Assembly: GCF_002117935.1 (NCBI RefSeq)
Contig: NZ_BDJE01000009.1
Location: forward strand, 48,778-112,777
Direction: 5' to 3'
Source: Nocardioides sp. PD653-B2
GTDB lineage: Bacteria > Actinomycetota > Actinomycetes > Propionibacteriales > Nocardioidaceae
Length of the DNA stretch: 64,000 nt
Shown here: positions 34,902 to 43,708 of the stretch, piece after piece
Layout: each line of letters opens with the position of its first letter
Numbering within the stretch: the stretch's first letter is position 1
Notes under the pieces: model-generated
What the model was told of the DNA's origin: nothing
The model's database searches: none
What the model saw: the letters and a program-made list of their open reading frames with translations, nothing else
Program-made: the position numbers and the translations under genes

Positions 34902-36472
34902 CCGCCCTGCGGCAGGGGCCGGCCCGCCCGGCGTCGATCACCGACGCGTTCCTCCAGAAGCTCGTCGCGCGGGTGCCGTCGAGCAGCGGCGCCACGTGGC
35001 GGCTCACCGAGGTCTACACCGGTGAGGTGCTCGTCGAGCTGCCGCAGTCGACGCCGGAGGACATCGAGCAGGCGTACGCCGCGGCCCGCGAGGCCCAGCG
35101 CGAGTGGGCGGCGTGGCCGCTGGCCAGGCGGCTCGCGGTCTTCAAGAAGGCGCACGCGCTCTTCATCGACCGCGTCGAGACCACGACCGACCTGATCCAG
35201 GTCGAGAGCGGCAAGAACCGGCGGATGGCGATCGAGGAGACCTGTGACCCGCCGATGGTGATGAGCCACTACATCAAGCGAGCTCCCAAGCTCCTTGCGC
35301 CGACCAAGCGCGGCGGCCCGGTGCCGTTCCTGTCCACGTCGACCGAGATCCGCCAGCCCAAGGGCGTCGTCGGCATCATCGCGCCGTGGAACTTCCCGTT
35401 CGCGACGGGCATCTCCGACGCCATCCCGGCCCTGATCGCCGGCAACGGCGTGGTGCTGAAGCCCGACAACAAGACCGCGCTGTCGCCGCTCTACGGCATC
35501 GCGATGCTCGAGGAGGCCGGCCTGCCGAAGGGACTCTTCCAGGTCGTCTGCGGCGAGGGCCCGGACGTCGGCCCGACCTTGATCGACAACGCCAACTACG
35601 TGATGTTCACCGGCTCGACCAACACCGGCCGGGTGATCGGCGAGCGGGCCGGTCGCAACCTGATCGGCTGCTGCCTGGAGCTCGGCGGCAAGAACCCGAT
35701 GATCGTGCTCGAGGACGCCGACATGGAGGAGACCGTCAACGGTGCGGTCTTCGGGGTGTTCGGCAACACCGGCCAGATCTGCATGCACATCGAGCGGATC
35801 TACCTTCCGGAGTCGCGCTACGACGACTTCAAGACCCGGTTCGTCGCGGCCGCCGAGGGGCTCGACGTCAGGGCGGCGTACGACTTCGGCCCCGAGATGG
35901 GCTCCCTGGTCTCGGTCGACCACAAGGACCGGGTGCAGTCGCACGTCGACGATGCCGTCGCCAAGGGCGCGACGGTCGTCACCGGCGGCAGGGCGCGCCC
36001 CGACCTCGGTCCGGCGTTCTTCGAGCCGACGATCCTCGAGGGCGTCACCCAGGACATGCTCGCCGGCACCACGGAGACCTTCGGTCCGGTGGTCGCGCTG
36101 CATCGCTACACAACGGTCGACGAGGCCGTCGAGCTCGCCAACGACACGGAGTACGGACTCAACGCCTCGGTGTGGGGCGGTGACCTCCAGGCGGCGAGCG
36201 AGGTGGCGGCCCGGATCGAGTCCGGCAACGTCAACGTCAACGACATCCTGGCCACGGCGTTCGCGTCGAAGGGCACGCCGTCCGGCGGCGTCAAGCAGTC
36301 GGGCGTCGGTGCACGGCACGGAGACCAGGGCCTGCTCAAGTACACCGACGTGCAGAACCTCGCCGTGCTCAAGAAGCAGGTCATGGGCGCCAGGCCCGGC
36401 CAGGACTACGACAAGTACGTGAAGGGGATGCTCAGCGGCCTGCGGATGATGCGCAAGACCGGCATCCGCTGA
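34898..36472 (+). CDS. NAD(P)-dependent aldehyde dehydrogenase
   Basis: A 524-residue ALDH. Cofactor-binding PWNFPFATGISDAIPAL and GSTNTGRVIG, the active-site Glu in CLELGGKNPMIVLEDADM and nucleophile Cys295 in NTGQICMHIERIYL are present; GNVNVND and SGVGARHGDQGLLKYTDVQN form the C-terminal part. It resembles succinate-semialdehyde dehydrogenases (GabD2-like) of actinobacteria, but specificity cannot be read. The ATG overlaps the GMC gene (ATGA), so it probably oxidises the aldehyde made by that enzyme. Confidence 0.92.
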   Translation: MTALRQGPARPASITDAFLQKLVARVPSSSGATWRLTEVYTGEVLVELPQSTPEDIEQAYAAAREAQREWAAWPLARRLAVFKKAHALFIDRVETTTDLIQVESGKNRRMAIEETCDPPMVMSHYIKRAPKLLAPTKRGGPVPFLSTSTEIRQPKGVVGIIAPWNFPFATGISDAIPALIAGNGVVLKPDNKTALSPLYGIAMLEEAGLPKGLFQVVCGEGPDVGPTLIDNANYVMFTGSTNTGRVIGERAGRNLIGCCLELGGKNPMIVLEDADMEETVNGAVFGVFGNTGQICMHIERIYLPESRYDDFKTRFVAAAEGLDVRAAYDFGPEMGSLVSVDHKDRVQSHVDDAVAKGATVVTGGRARPDLGPAFFEPTILEGVTQDMLAGTTETFGPVVALHRYTTVDEAVELANDTEYGLNASVWGGDLQAASEVAARIESGNVNVNDILATAFASKGTPSGGVKQSGVGARHGDQGLLKYTDVQNLAVLKKQVMGARPGQDYDKYVKGMLSGLRMMRKTGIR

Positions 36473-36498
36473 CGATGTCGAGGAGTGTCCGCTCGCCG

Positions 36499-36560
36499 GT
36501 CGAGTCGGGAGTCCTGACCGTTGATTCGCCAGATTCGGCGGTCACAACTCACGACTCGAC
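36499..36560. repeat. imperfect intergenic inverted repeat
   Basis: Two 22-base arms (36499-36520, beginning GTCGAGTCGGGAGT; and 36539-36560, ending CACGACTCGAC) are complementary except for three positions, with an 18-base centre. They lie between the convergent ALDH and dioxygenase genes. The structure could be a bidirectional terminator or a dispersed palindrome. Confidence 0.5.
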
Positions 36561-36584
36561 GGACGGAAGTCCCGACGCGACGAG

Positions 36585-37361
36585 CTAGGCGACCTGGAGC
36601 GACCGCTTGGACAACCCCATCCAGAAGCCGTCGATGACCTGGGTCCCGGGCTCGTCGGGCGTGGTCGCGGCGCCGAGGGTGACGAAGAGCGGCGTGTAGT
36701 GCTCGACGGTCGGGTGCGCGTAGGGCATGCCCGGACCGCGGGTGCGGTAGTTGGCGAGCTCGTCGACGTCGCCGCGGGCGAGCGCCTCGCCGGCCCAGGC
36801 GTCGAACTCCGCGGACCAGCCGGGGGCGGCGGCGTCGATGCGGAACTCCGTGAGGAACGGCAGCCCGTGGGTGAGGAAGCCCGAGCCGATGATGAGCACG
36901 CCCTCGTCGCGCAGCGGGCGGAGCCGTTCGCCGAGCTTCATCAGCCGGACCGGGTCGTGGGTGGGCAGCGACATCTGGAGGACCGGGATGTCGGCCTCCG
37001 GGTACATGATCCGCAGCGGCACCCACGCGCCGTGGTCGAGACCGCGGCTGGTGTGCTGGTGGACGGGCTCGGTCGCCGGCATCATCGCCGCGATCCGCTG
37101 TGCGAGCGCGGTGGCGTCGGGCGTCTCGTAGGTCATCCGGTAGTACTTCGCGTCGAAGCCGCCGAAGTCGTAGACCAGCGGCGCCTGGCTCGCGGTCAGG
37201 CTGACCGGTGCCGACTCCCAGTGTGCGCTGACGATCAGGATCGCCTTCGGGCGTGGGAGGTCGGCCGCCCACGAGGCCAGCTGGCCCGACCAGATCGGGT
37301 CGTCGAGCAGCGGTGGGGCACCGTGGCCGATGTAGAGCGCGGGCATTCGAGAGTCGTTCAT
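36585..37361 (-). CDS. class III extradiol dioxygenase (4,5-DOPA dioxygenase type)
   Basis: A 258-residue LigB-superfamily protein. Metal ligands are His in PALYIGHGAPPLL, His in ILIVSAHWESAP and His in AHPTVEHYTPLFVTLGA; the catalytic His is probably in LDHGAWVPLRIMYP. The length and the GHGAPP start fit the DODA/YgiD group, which cleaves catechols such as DOPA or acts on related phenols; in bacteria the physiological substrate is mostly unknown. A good Shine-Dalgarno (GGAGGGG) precedes the ATG at 37361. Its promoter region is strikingly A+T-rich compared with its surroundings. Confidence 0.9.
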   Translation of the reverse strand: MNDSRMPALYIGHGAPPLLDDPIWSGQLASWAADLPRPKAILIVSAHWESAPVSLTASQAPLVYDFGGFDAKYYRMTYETPDATALAQRIAAMMPATEPVHQHTSRGLDHGAWVPLRIMYPEADIPVLQMSLPTHDPVRLMKLGERLRPLRDEGVLIIGSGFLTHGLPFLTEFRIDAAAPGWSAEFDAWAGEALARGDVDELANYRTRGPGMPYAHPTVEHYTPLFVTLGAATTPDEPGTQVIDGFWMGLSKRSLQVA

Positions 37362-37373
37362 GTCCCCTCCAAT

Positions 37374-37389
37374 AGTTTCAGATTCAACT
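37374..37389. promoter_or_regulatory. possible operator in the dioxygenase promoter
   Basis: AGTTTCAGATTCAACT is a partial palindrome (arms AGTT and AACT, 16 bases) in an unusually A+T-rich island just upstream of the dioxygenase Shine-Dalgarno. Its form resembles MarR- or TetR-type sites. No regulator gene is adjacent. Confidence 0.35.
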
Positions 37390-37424
37390 TTATTCCATCG
37401 GAAGCGCCACGTCCACCGTGCGGG

Positions 37425-38417
37425 TCAACCGGCCAGCGCCGAGAGCAGCGACAGCTCGGCCTGGGTCCCGAGGGCGATCAGGAGAGCGCCCGCGGGGACG
37501 ACCAGGTCGTCGGGCGGGTTGGGCTCGAACGGCGCCTCCGGTGACCGTCGTACGGCGAGGACCAGCGCGCCGGTGCGCGTGCGCAGGTCGAGGTCCCCGA
37601 GCCGACGCCCGTCGAGCTCGGAGCCCGCGGCGGCGAGCACCTGCTGCACCCGCCAGTCCAGGTTCTCCTCGTGCATCACGACGTCGAGGAACTCCGCGAC
37701 GTCGGGCTGCAGGGCGAAGGCCGCGAGCCGCCGCCCGCCGCTGCGCTGGGGGTTGACCGCGCGGGTGGCGCCCGCCAGCTCGAGCTTGGACTTCGAGCCG
37801 GTGGTGCGGGCGCGGGCCATGATCACGACGTCCGGACGCAGGGCCCGGGCCGACAGCGTGGTGTAGACCGTGTCGGCGTCCGACTCCAGGGAGACGATGA
37901 CGGCGCGGGCGTGCTCGATGCCGGCCGCCACCAGGGTGCGGTCGTCGTTGACGTCGCCGACCAGACGCGGCGTCGCGGGGTCGAGCTCGTCGAACCGGGT
38001 GGGGTCGTTGTCGACGAGCACGACCTGCTCCCCGCTGAGGAGGAGGAAGTCGGCCGCGGCGCGGCCGACGCGCCCGTAGCCGCAGATGATGACGTGCCCG
38101 CGCAGGGCGGCGATGTGAGCGTCCATGCGACGCCTCTCCAGTTGCAGGCGCAGGTGGCCTTCGGTGACGGCTTCGAGGATCACGCCGAGGTTGTAGAGCA
38201 CGGTCCCGACGCCCACCACGATCAGCACCATCGTGAAGACCTGACCTGCCGGGCCGAGCGGTCGGACCTCGCGGAAGCCGACGGTCGCGACCGTGGTGAC
38301 CGTCTGGTAGAGCTCTTCCAGGAAGGTGAACCCCAGGCAGAGGTAGCCGATGGTGCCGAACACGGTCACCACGGCGAGCGCGGTCAGGGCGAGCCCGATC
38401 CGGCGTACGGAGTTCAC
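37425..38417 (-). CDS. two-helix potassium channel with RCK (TrkA-N/TrkA-C) domains
   Basis: A 330-residue protein. Two membrane helices (about 8-30 and 60-82) flank a pore loop ELYQTVTTVATVGFREVRPL; the filter TVGF replaces the usual TVGYGD, and the following acidic residue is Glu after Arg. The RCK N domain (about 107-225) begins HVIICGYGRVGRAAADFL with the Rossmann GxGxxG, then VVLVDNDP and GDVNDD. The TrkA-C domain (about 245-328) ends the protein. It resembles MthK/Kch-type ligand-gated K+ channels at the membrane. Same strand as the dioxygenase gene but with a 63-base gap containing a likely new promoter. Confidence 0.9.
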   Translation of the reverse strand: MNSVRRIGLALTALAVVTVFGTIGYLCLGFTFLEELYQTVTTVATVGFREVRPLGPAGQVFTMVLIVVGVGTVLYNLGVILEAVTEGHLRLQLERRRMDAHIAALRGHVIICGYGRVGRAAADFLLLSGEQVVLVDNDPTRFDELDPATPRLVGDVNDDRTLVAAGIEHARAVIVSLESDADTVYTTLSARALRPDVVIMARARTTGSKSKLELAGATRAVNPQRSGGRRLAAFALQPDVAEFLDVVMHEENLDWRVQQVLAAAGSELDGRRLGDLDLRTRTGALVLAVRRSPEAPFEPNPPDDLVVPAGALLIALGTQAELSLLSALAG

Positions 38418-38467
38418 ACTCCGACGCTACGGACGGCGGAGGGTGCGCGCCCGGGCCGAAGGTCCCG

Positions 38468-39154
38468 TCAGGCCAGGTCCCATCGGACCGGCGCGCCGCC
38501 CTGCTCGACGAGCAGTGCGTTGACCCTGCTGAAGGGCCGGGACCCGAAGAAGCCACGGCTCGCCGAGAGCGGCGACGGGTGCACCGACTCGACCCACGGG
38601 ATCGTCCCGAGCATCGGCTTGAGCCCCTGGGCGTCCCGGCCCCAGAGGATCGCCACGCACGGGCCGCCACGGTCCGCGAGCGCGTGGATGGCGCACTCGG
38701 TGATCTGCTCCCAGCCCTTGCCCCGGTGGGAGGCCGACGCGCCCGGCCGCACGGTGAGGCACCGGTTGAGCAGCATCACGCCCTGCTCGGCCCAGGCGGT
38801 GAGGTCGCCGTGCTCCGGGGTCTCGATGCCGAGGTCGACGCGCAGCTCCTGGTAGATGTTCGCCAGGCTGCGCGGGATCGGCCGCACGTCCGCGTCGACG
38901 GCGAACGACAGCCCGATCGGGTGGCCCGGGGTCGGGTAGGGGTCCTGTCCGACGACCAGCACCCGCACCTCGGCCAGCGGCCGCTGGAAGGCCCGGAAGA
39001 TGTTCGGCCCGGTCGGCAGGTACGGCCGACCGGCGGCGATCTCCGCGCGCAGGAAGGCGCCCATGGCGGCGATCTGCTCGTCGACCGGCGCCAGCGCCTG
39101 GGCCCAGTCCGGTGCCACCAGTCCCTGGTCGACGAGTCCGGTGAGCGCGCTCAT
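38468..39154 (-). CDS. ung: uracil-DNA glycosylase
   Basis: A 228-residue family 1 UDG that removes uracil from DNA in base-excision repair. The catalytic water-activating loop is [20 protein letters not shown] (Asp in GQDPY), the uracil-binding part [10 protein letters not shown], and the Leu-intercalation loop [18 protein letters not shown] with catalytic His. [18 protein letters not shown] fits the family. The ATG at 39154 gives the usual length. It is flanked by the K+ channel gene and by the SMP-30-like gene on the same strand. Confidence 0.96.
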   Translation of the reverse strand: MSALTGLVDQGLVAPDWAQALAPVDEQIAAMGAFLRAEIAAGRPYLPTGPNIFRAFQRPLAEVRVLVVGQDPYPTPGHPIGLSFAVDADVRPIPRSLANIYQELRVDLGIETPEHGDLTAWAEQGVMLLNRCLTVRPGASASHRGKGWEQITECAIHALADRGGPCVAILWGRDAQGLKPMLGTIPWVESVHPSPLSASRGFFGSRPFSRVNALLVEQGGAPVRWDLA

Positions 39155-39170
39155 GCGGTCACGGTAGCCG

Positions 39171-40202
39171 TCAGAAACCCGCATCCTTCGGCAGGTACGG
39201 CGCGCGCCCGGTCTCGCCGACGTAGACGTCGAGGATCGCCTGGTGGGTGGCGTCACCGGCGACCGCGGACTGGTTGGCGACCAGGACCCGCTTGCCCAGG
39301 AAGGTCGCGCTGCACGGGGTGTCGAACGGGACCGGCGAGCCGTTGTCGCCGGTGAGCGCGGTGCCGAAGCGCCGCACCTCCTCGCCCGACGCGGTCAGCT
39401 CGACGAGCTGGTTGGAGAGGCCGGCGAGTGCGACGTACACGTGGCCGGACCTCCCGATGCCGAAGCCGTCGGGGAGGTCACCGGGCTGGGAGGTCCACAG
39501 CGTCGCGAGCGGGCCGGGCCTGCCGCTCGCGCGCACCGGCAGGCGGTAGAGCGCGCCGTTCGTCGGAGCGTCGCTCCCGTCGCTGACCGTCTGCTGGCTG
39601 ATCAGCAGGTCGCCGCGTCCGGGCCGGTACCGGATCCCGGTGGTGCCGAACTCGACGGCCCCGGTGAGGGCGGGGGAGCTGAACCAGCGCCGCGGCTTCG
39701 ACTCGCCGTGCGGGACCTTCCAGATCACGCCCTCGGCGTAGTCGGTGACGAAGAGCGCGCCGCGCGGCCCCCACGTCGCGTAGTTGGGCACCGCGCCGTC
39801 GGGGAAGCGCGCCACCCGCCGGAACGTCCCGGTGTCCGGGTCGAGCGTCAGGACCGAGGCCGTCGAGGTCTCGAGGAGGACCAGTCGGCCGCTGCGCGTC
39901 TGGTTCGCCACCTGGACCCCGTGGTCCGCGTCGAGGTCCTGCCCGGGCACGGTCCACGAGCGCAGGAGCGTGCCGTCGGCGCCCCACTCGAAGACCTTCG
40001 ACCGCATCGTGCTGCCCGAGTCGACGTAGGTGCCGGCGTAGACACGGCCGTTGGTGTGCACGTGGACGTACGCCGGGAAGCCCGGCGAGGGCACCAGCGA
40101 GAAGACCCGCGTGTCACCCACCTCACGAGGTGCCGCCGAGACCGGCGACCAGACCGTGAGCGCCAGCGCCGCCGACACGACCAGGGTGAGGAGACGCCTC
40201 AC
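39171..40202 (-). CDS. secreted beta-propeller protein (ScyD/ScyE, SMP-30-like)
   Basis: A 343-residue exported protein. The signal peptide [19 protein letters not shown] ends near SAA, and the mature part is a series of repeats with Asp/Gly turns ([66 protein letters not shown]) of the ScyD/ScyE or gluconolactonase-like propeller type. The GTG at 40202 overlaps the stop of the amine oxidase gene (GTGA), so both exported proteins are made together. The function may be binding or modification of the oxidase product; this is inference. Confidence 0.82.
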   Translation of the reverse strand: MRRLLTLVVSAALALTVWSPVSAAPREVGDTRVFSLVPSPGFPAYVHVHTNGRVYAGTYVDSGSTMRSKVFEWGADGTLLRSWTVPGQDLDADHGVQVANQTRSGRLVLLETSTASVLTLDPDTGTFRRVARFPDGAVPNYATWGPRGALFVTDYAEGVIWKVPHGESKPRRWFSSPALTGAVEFGTTGIRYRPGRGDLLISQQTVSDGSDAPTNGALYRLPVRASGRPGPLATLWTSQPGDLPDGFGIGRSGHVYVALAGLSNQLVELTASGEEVRRFGTALTGDNGSPVPFDTPCSATFLGKRVLVANQSAVAGDATHQAILDVYVGETGRAPYLPKDAGF

Positions 40203-41698
40203 AGCCGGTCTCCCACCTCGACCGCGGCACGCTCGCCGGCGCGCACGGCGCCGTCCATGTAGCCGGTCCAGTACGTCGAGGTCTCGGTGCCGGCCCAGTG
40301 CACCCGTCCGAACGGCTTCCGGATCGCCGAGCCGAACTGGATCATGGTGCCCGGGGCGTAGTTGGCGACCGGCCCGCCGGTCGTCCAGCGCTCCTCGGTC
40401 CAGTCGTGCTCGACGTAGTCGATCGGGTGGAGCGCCTCCTCGCCGAACATCGCCGCGAAGCCCTCGAGCACGGCCGCCTTGCGGTCGGCCCTGGTCAGCA
40501 CGCCGTACTGGCGCCAGGTGGCGCCGCCGACGAAGGCGAGCAGCACGCCGGGCTCGCCGCCCGCGGGTGAGTTGTCGAAGACGGCGCGGCAGGCGCCGGC
40601 GTCGTTGATGCCGAAGCCGTTGAGCCCGGCCTCGCGCCAGAAGGGCTTCTCGTAGACGGCGTCGCACTTCATCAGCTGGCCCATGTCGAGGTGGCGCAGC
40701 AGCTGGAGCCGCTTGGTGGGCAGCTGCGGGAACCAGTCGATGTCGAGCACCAGCGGCGGGGGAGCGGCGACGATGACCCGCTGGGCGCGCACCGCGCCGC
40801 GCGCGTTGTGCACGACGGCGCGGCCGTCCTTCTGCACGATCCTGTGCACCGGCGCGTGCAGCGCGACCACGTCGCCCAGCTGCTCGGCCACCCGCAGCGG
40901 CACCAGCTGCGAGCCGCCGACGAAGCGCCTCTCCTGGGCGCCGCCCGCCGTGTCGGAGTTGCGGGCGAAGGTGCCGACGTTCTTCTCGTTGCCGGAGCAG
41001 GCGACGTACCAGAGCACGTAGAGCAGGGAGAGCTCGTTGGGGTCGGCGCCGAAGCCGGGCTGGGTCCAGCACTCGATCAGGTTCTCCACGCCTGCGCCGT
41101 TGACGGCGTTGGCGCGGATCCACTCGCCGAGGGTCATCGCGTCCCAGTCGGCGGCGCTCGGGTGGGTCCACGGTGCGTCGACGGGGATCTCGGCGGCCAT
41201 CATGTCAATGCGCTGCAGCAGGACGGCGGCGTCCGGGAGGATCGTCGGGTCCGGGGGGACGGTGCCGGAGTACTCCGTGCGGCCCGTCGTCGACGAGACG
41301 TAGACGCTGTTGCCGGTGTTGTACTCGGGGAACGTCGGCACCTTCATCTCGCGCGCCAGCCGGGCGATGTGGTCCTGGGTCGGGCCGATGAAGGCGCCGC
41401 CGGACTCGATGGTGGCGCCGTGGGTGCCGGGCCCCTTCAGGTGGTGGTTGAGCACCCGGCCGCCGACGCGGCCCCGTGCCTCGACGAGCAGCACGTCGTG
41501 GCCGCGGTGGGCGAGCTTGCGGGCGGCGACCAGGCCGGAGATGCCACCGCCCACGACCACGACGTCGACCTGACGCGGCAGCGAGCCCTGGCGGGAGCCG
41601 GCGGCGACCGCGTCGTGCAGGGCGCCGGTGCCGAGGGCGAGGCCGCCGAGCGAGGTACTGCCGAGCAGCAGGCGGCGGGTGAGCAGGGGCTGGGTCAT
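40199..41698 (-). CDS. Tat-exported flavin monoamine oxidase-family protein
   Basis: A 499-residue FAD amine oxidase. The N-terminus has a twin-arginine signal, LLTRRLLLGSTSLGGLALG. The dinucleotide fold is VDVVVVGGGISGLVAARKLAHRG, followed by LLVEARGRVGGRV (GG-doublet motif) and ESGGAFIGPTQDHI. C-terminal FAD contacts are in VHWAGTETSTYWTGYMDGAVRAGERAA, matching MAO-type GTETA.W.GYMEGA. It oxidises a primary amine or similar compound outside the cytoplasmic membrane with release of H2O2. It is coupled to the SMP-30-like gene and divergent from a broken TetR gene, which may have been its or the aldolase operon's regulator. Confidence 0.92.
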   Translation of the reverse strand: MTQPLLTRRLLLGSTSLGGLALGTGALHDAVAAGSRQGSLPRQVDVVVVGGGISGLVAARKLAHRGHDVLLVEARGRVGGRVLNHHLKGPGTHGATIESGGAFIGPTQDHIARLAREMKVPTFPEYNTGNSVYVSSTTGRTEYSGTVPPDPTILPDAAVLLQRIDMMAAEIPVDAPWTHPSAADWDAMTLGEWIRANAVNGAGVENLIECWTQPGFGADPNELSLLYVLWYVACSGNEKNVGTFARNSDTAGGAQERRFVGGSQLVPLRVAEQLGDVVALHAPVHRIVQKDGRAVVHNARGAVRAQRVIVAAPPPLVLDIDWFPQLPTKRLQLLRHLDMGQLMKCDAVYEKPFWREAGLNGFGINDAGACRAVFDNSPAGGEPGVLLAFVGGATWRQYGVLTRADRKAAVLEGFAAMFGEEALHPIDYVEHDWTEERWTTGGPVANYAPGTMIQFGSAIRKPFGRVHWAGTETSTYWTGYMDGAVRAGERAAVEVGDRL

Positions 41699-41766
41699 CG
41701 TGGCGGCTCCTGGCTGGATCTGGAGGTGCGTGTCAGATTCGTGGTCGTGCCCTGCACTCCGGTCGC

Positions 41767-42129
41767 GGTGTCGACGCCCTGACAACGAGGGACATCGCCG
41801 AAGGTGCCGGTGCGCCGGTCGCGTCGCTCCCGGTCGCGGGGCTGGTCCGGACCACCATGCTCGCGTTCGTGCGTGTCCACCACCGTCGGCCCGCCTTCGT
41901 GGAGATCTACCTGCGGGGGCGCAACAATGCCGCTGTCCATCGCTTCGGGCGCGAGCACAGCGCCCGGGTCGCCCAGATGCTGCAGGAGTACGCCGTGGAA
42001 GCTGGCCTCGCCACCACCGAGCTGACCCCGACCATGGCGCGCCTGGCCGTCGAGAAGGGCCGCGCTCTGGTCACCGCCCACCTCGAGCGACACGCGACGC
42101 CCGCGGGTCTCACCGGGATCGCTCGATGA
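41767..42129 (+). pseudogene. truncated TetR-family regulator
   Basis: The frame encodes GVDALTTRDIAEGAGAPVASL, a TetR recognition-helix region, but the following YxxF and the first ligand-domain helices are missing. The sequence jumps to LVRTTMLAFVRVHHRRPAFVEIYLRG and a C-terminal TetR-like helix bundle (RNNAAVHRFGREHSARVAQ). No ATG, GTG or TTG precedes the HTH part in frame, so the true start is lost too. An internal deletion is the simplest explanation. The stop still overlaps the aldolase start (ATGA), showing that the gene once headed this operon. The fragment from ATG 41857 (90 residues) might still be translated. Confidence 0.65.
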
Positions 42130-42800
42130 GCGCCGAGGCCGTCGACACCGCCGCCCTGCGTGCCGCGGTCGCCGACGCGGCGCTCCGGCTCGCGGACGTC
42201 GGCCTGCTCGTCGGTGCGGCCGGCAACGTCAGTGCCCGCGCCGGCGACCTGGTCGCGGTGACCGGCACCGGGATCGTGCTCGCGAGGTGCCGCCCGGAGG
42301 ACGTCACCGTGGTCGACCTCGACGGCCACGTGGTCCTCGGCGACCGGGGGCCCACCTCCGAGCTCGAGCTGCACCTCGGGATCTACCGCGACCACGGTCC
42401 CGACAAGGTCCTCGGCGTCGTCCACACGCACGCGCCGTACTCCACCGCCGTGGCCTGCGTGCTCGACGTGCTGCCCGTCATCCATTACCAGCAGCTGCTG
42501 CTGGGCGGCGATATCCGGGTAGCGCCGTACGCCACTTTCGGCACCGAGGAGCTGGCCGGCCACGTGCGCGCCGCGCTGACCGACCGCACCGCCGCGCTGA
42601 TGGCCAACCACGGCTCGGTCGCGATCGGGAAGACCCTCGACGTCGCGGTGGAGGGCGCCTACCTGCTTGAGTGGCTGGCCCAGCTCCACCACCGCGCGAC
42701 CGCCCTCGGGACCCCGCGACAGCTCACCCACGACGAACAGGCCGCGGTCGTGATGGCCGCGATCGTGCGCAACTACGGACCCCTGGGGGACAAGCCATGA
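42126..42800 (+). CDS. class II aldolase/adducin-family protein
   Basis: A 224-residue zinc aldolase of the L-fuculose/L-ribulose phosphate type. GNVSARAGDLVAVTGTG near residues 37-53, PTSELELHLGIYRDH, the zinc His pair in VVHTHAPYSTAVAC and the third His region in LMANHGSVAIGKTLDVAVEGAYLLE are all present. It probably cleaves a sugar phosphate to dihydroxyacetone phosphate and an aldehyde. The start overlaps the TetR remnant and the stop overlaps the sugar kinase start, both ATGA, so kinase and aldolase act in the same sugar catabolic route, the kinase supplying the phosphorylated substrate. Confidence 0.9.
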   Translation: MSAEAVDTAALRAAVADAALRLADVGLLVGAAGNVSARAGDLVAVTGTGIVLARCRPEDVTVVDLDGHVVLGDRGPTSELELHLGIYRDHGPDKVLGVVHTHAPYSTAVACVLDVLPVIHYQQLLLGGDIRVAPYATFGTEELAGHVRAALTDRTAALMANHGSVAIGKTLDVAVEGAYLLEWLAQLHHRATALGTPRQLTHDEQAAVVMAAIVRNYGPLGDKP

Positions 42801-43708
42801 AGGTCGCGACCGTGGGCGTGCACGTCCTCGACACGCACGTCATCGGCATCGAGTCGATCCCCGACGGCTCCGACGGCCAGCTCGTCGAGACGATCCGGAT
42901 GTCACCGGCCGGCACCGCCGGGGGTACGGCGGTCGTGCTCAGCCGCCTCGGCGCGGAGGTGCTCGGCTTCGGCGCCGTCGGCGAGGACCCGATCGCCACC
43001 AGCCTGCTCGCGCTGCTCACCCGGGAGGGTGTCGACGTCACCGGGCTGGTGCGCAAGCCCGGTCACCAGACCTCGGCGTCGGTGATCCCGGTGCGGCCGA
43101 ACGGCGACCGGCCCGCGTGGCACTGCATCGGCGCCAACGGCGCCTTCACCCTCGACGACCTCGACCGCGAGGCGCTCGACGGCATCACCCACCTGCACCT
43201 CGGTGGCCCGGAGTTCCTGGGCGGCGAGGCGGCCGGCCGGCTGCTCGCCCACGCCCGGTCGATCGGGGCCACCACGTCGCTCGACGTCCTGGCGCCGGGC
43301 GACCCCGACCTGCTCGCCTGGATCGCCGACGCGCTGCCGCACACCGACTACCTGCTGCCGAACGACGAGCAGGTGCTCGGCTTCACGGGTGCCTCGTCGC
43401 TCGCCGACGGCGCGCGGGCGCTGGTCGACGCGGGCGCCGGCTGCGTGGCCGTCACCCAGGGTTCGAGGGGCGCGCTCGTCGTCACCGCCGACGAGACGGT
43501 CGAGGTGCCGGCGTACGTCGTCGACGTGGTCGACACGACCGGCTGCGGTGACGCCTTCTCGGCAGGCTTCCTGCGTGGGCTCTCGCTCGGCCGCGACCTG
43601 CGCGGCGCCGCCGAGCTCGGCTGCGCCACCGCGGCCCAGGTGGCGCAGGGGCTCGGCACCGACGCGGGTTCCTACGACCTGGAGTCCGTGCTCGCCTTCA
43701 TGGGCTAG
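42797..43708 (+). CDS. PfkB-family carbohydrate kinase
   Basis: A 303-residue ribokinase-fold enzyme. The N-terminal motif SPAGTAGGTAVVLSRLGAEV (substrate Gly-Gly) is followed by GFGAVGEDPIATSLLALL, SVIPVRPNGDRPAWHCIGAN, LLPNDEQVLGFTGAS and PfkB signature 2 DVVDTTGCGDAFSAGFLRGLSLG with the catalytic Asp. The sugar is unknown. It is coupled to the aldolase. Its last four bases overlap the convergent PLP-enzyme gene. Confidence 0.92.
   Translation: MKVATVGVHVLDTHVIGIESIPDGSDGQLVETIRMSPAGTAGGTAVVLSRLGAEVLGFGAVGEDPIATSLLALLTREGVDVTGLVRKPGHQTSASVIPVRPNGDRPAWHCIGANGAFTLDDLDREALDGITHLHLGGPEFLGGEAAGRLLAHARSIGATTSLDVLAPGDPDLLAWIADALPHTDYLLPNDEQVLGFTGASSLADGARALVDAGAGCVAVTQGSRGALVVTADETVEVPAYVVDVVDTTGCGDAFSAGFLRGLSLGRDLRGAAELGCATAAQVAQGLGTDAGSYDLESVLAFMG

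Noticed and set aside
41857..42129. A 90-residue stand-alone regulator from ATG 41857
   Set aside because: It is the C-terminal part of a TetR protein whose HTH codons continue upstream in the same frame without a start, so a truncated gene fits better.
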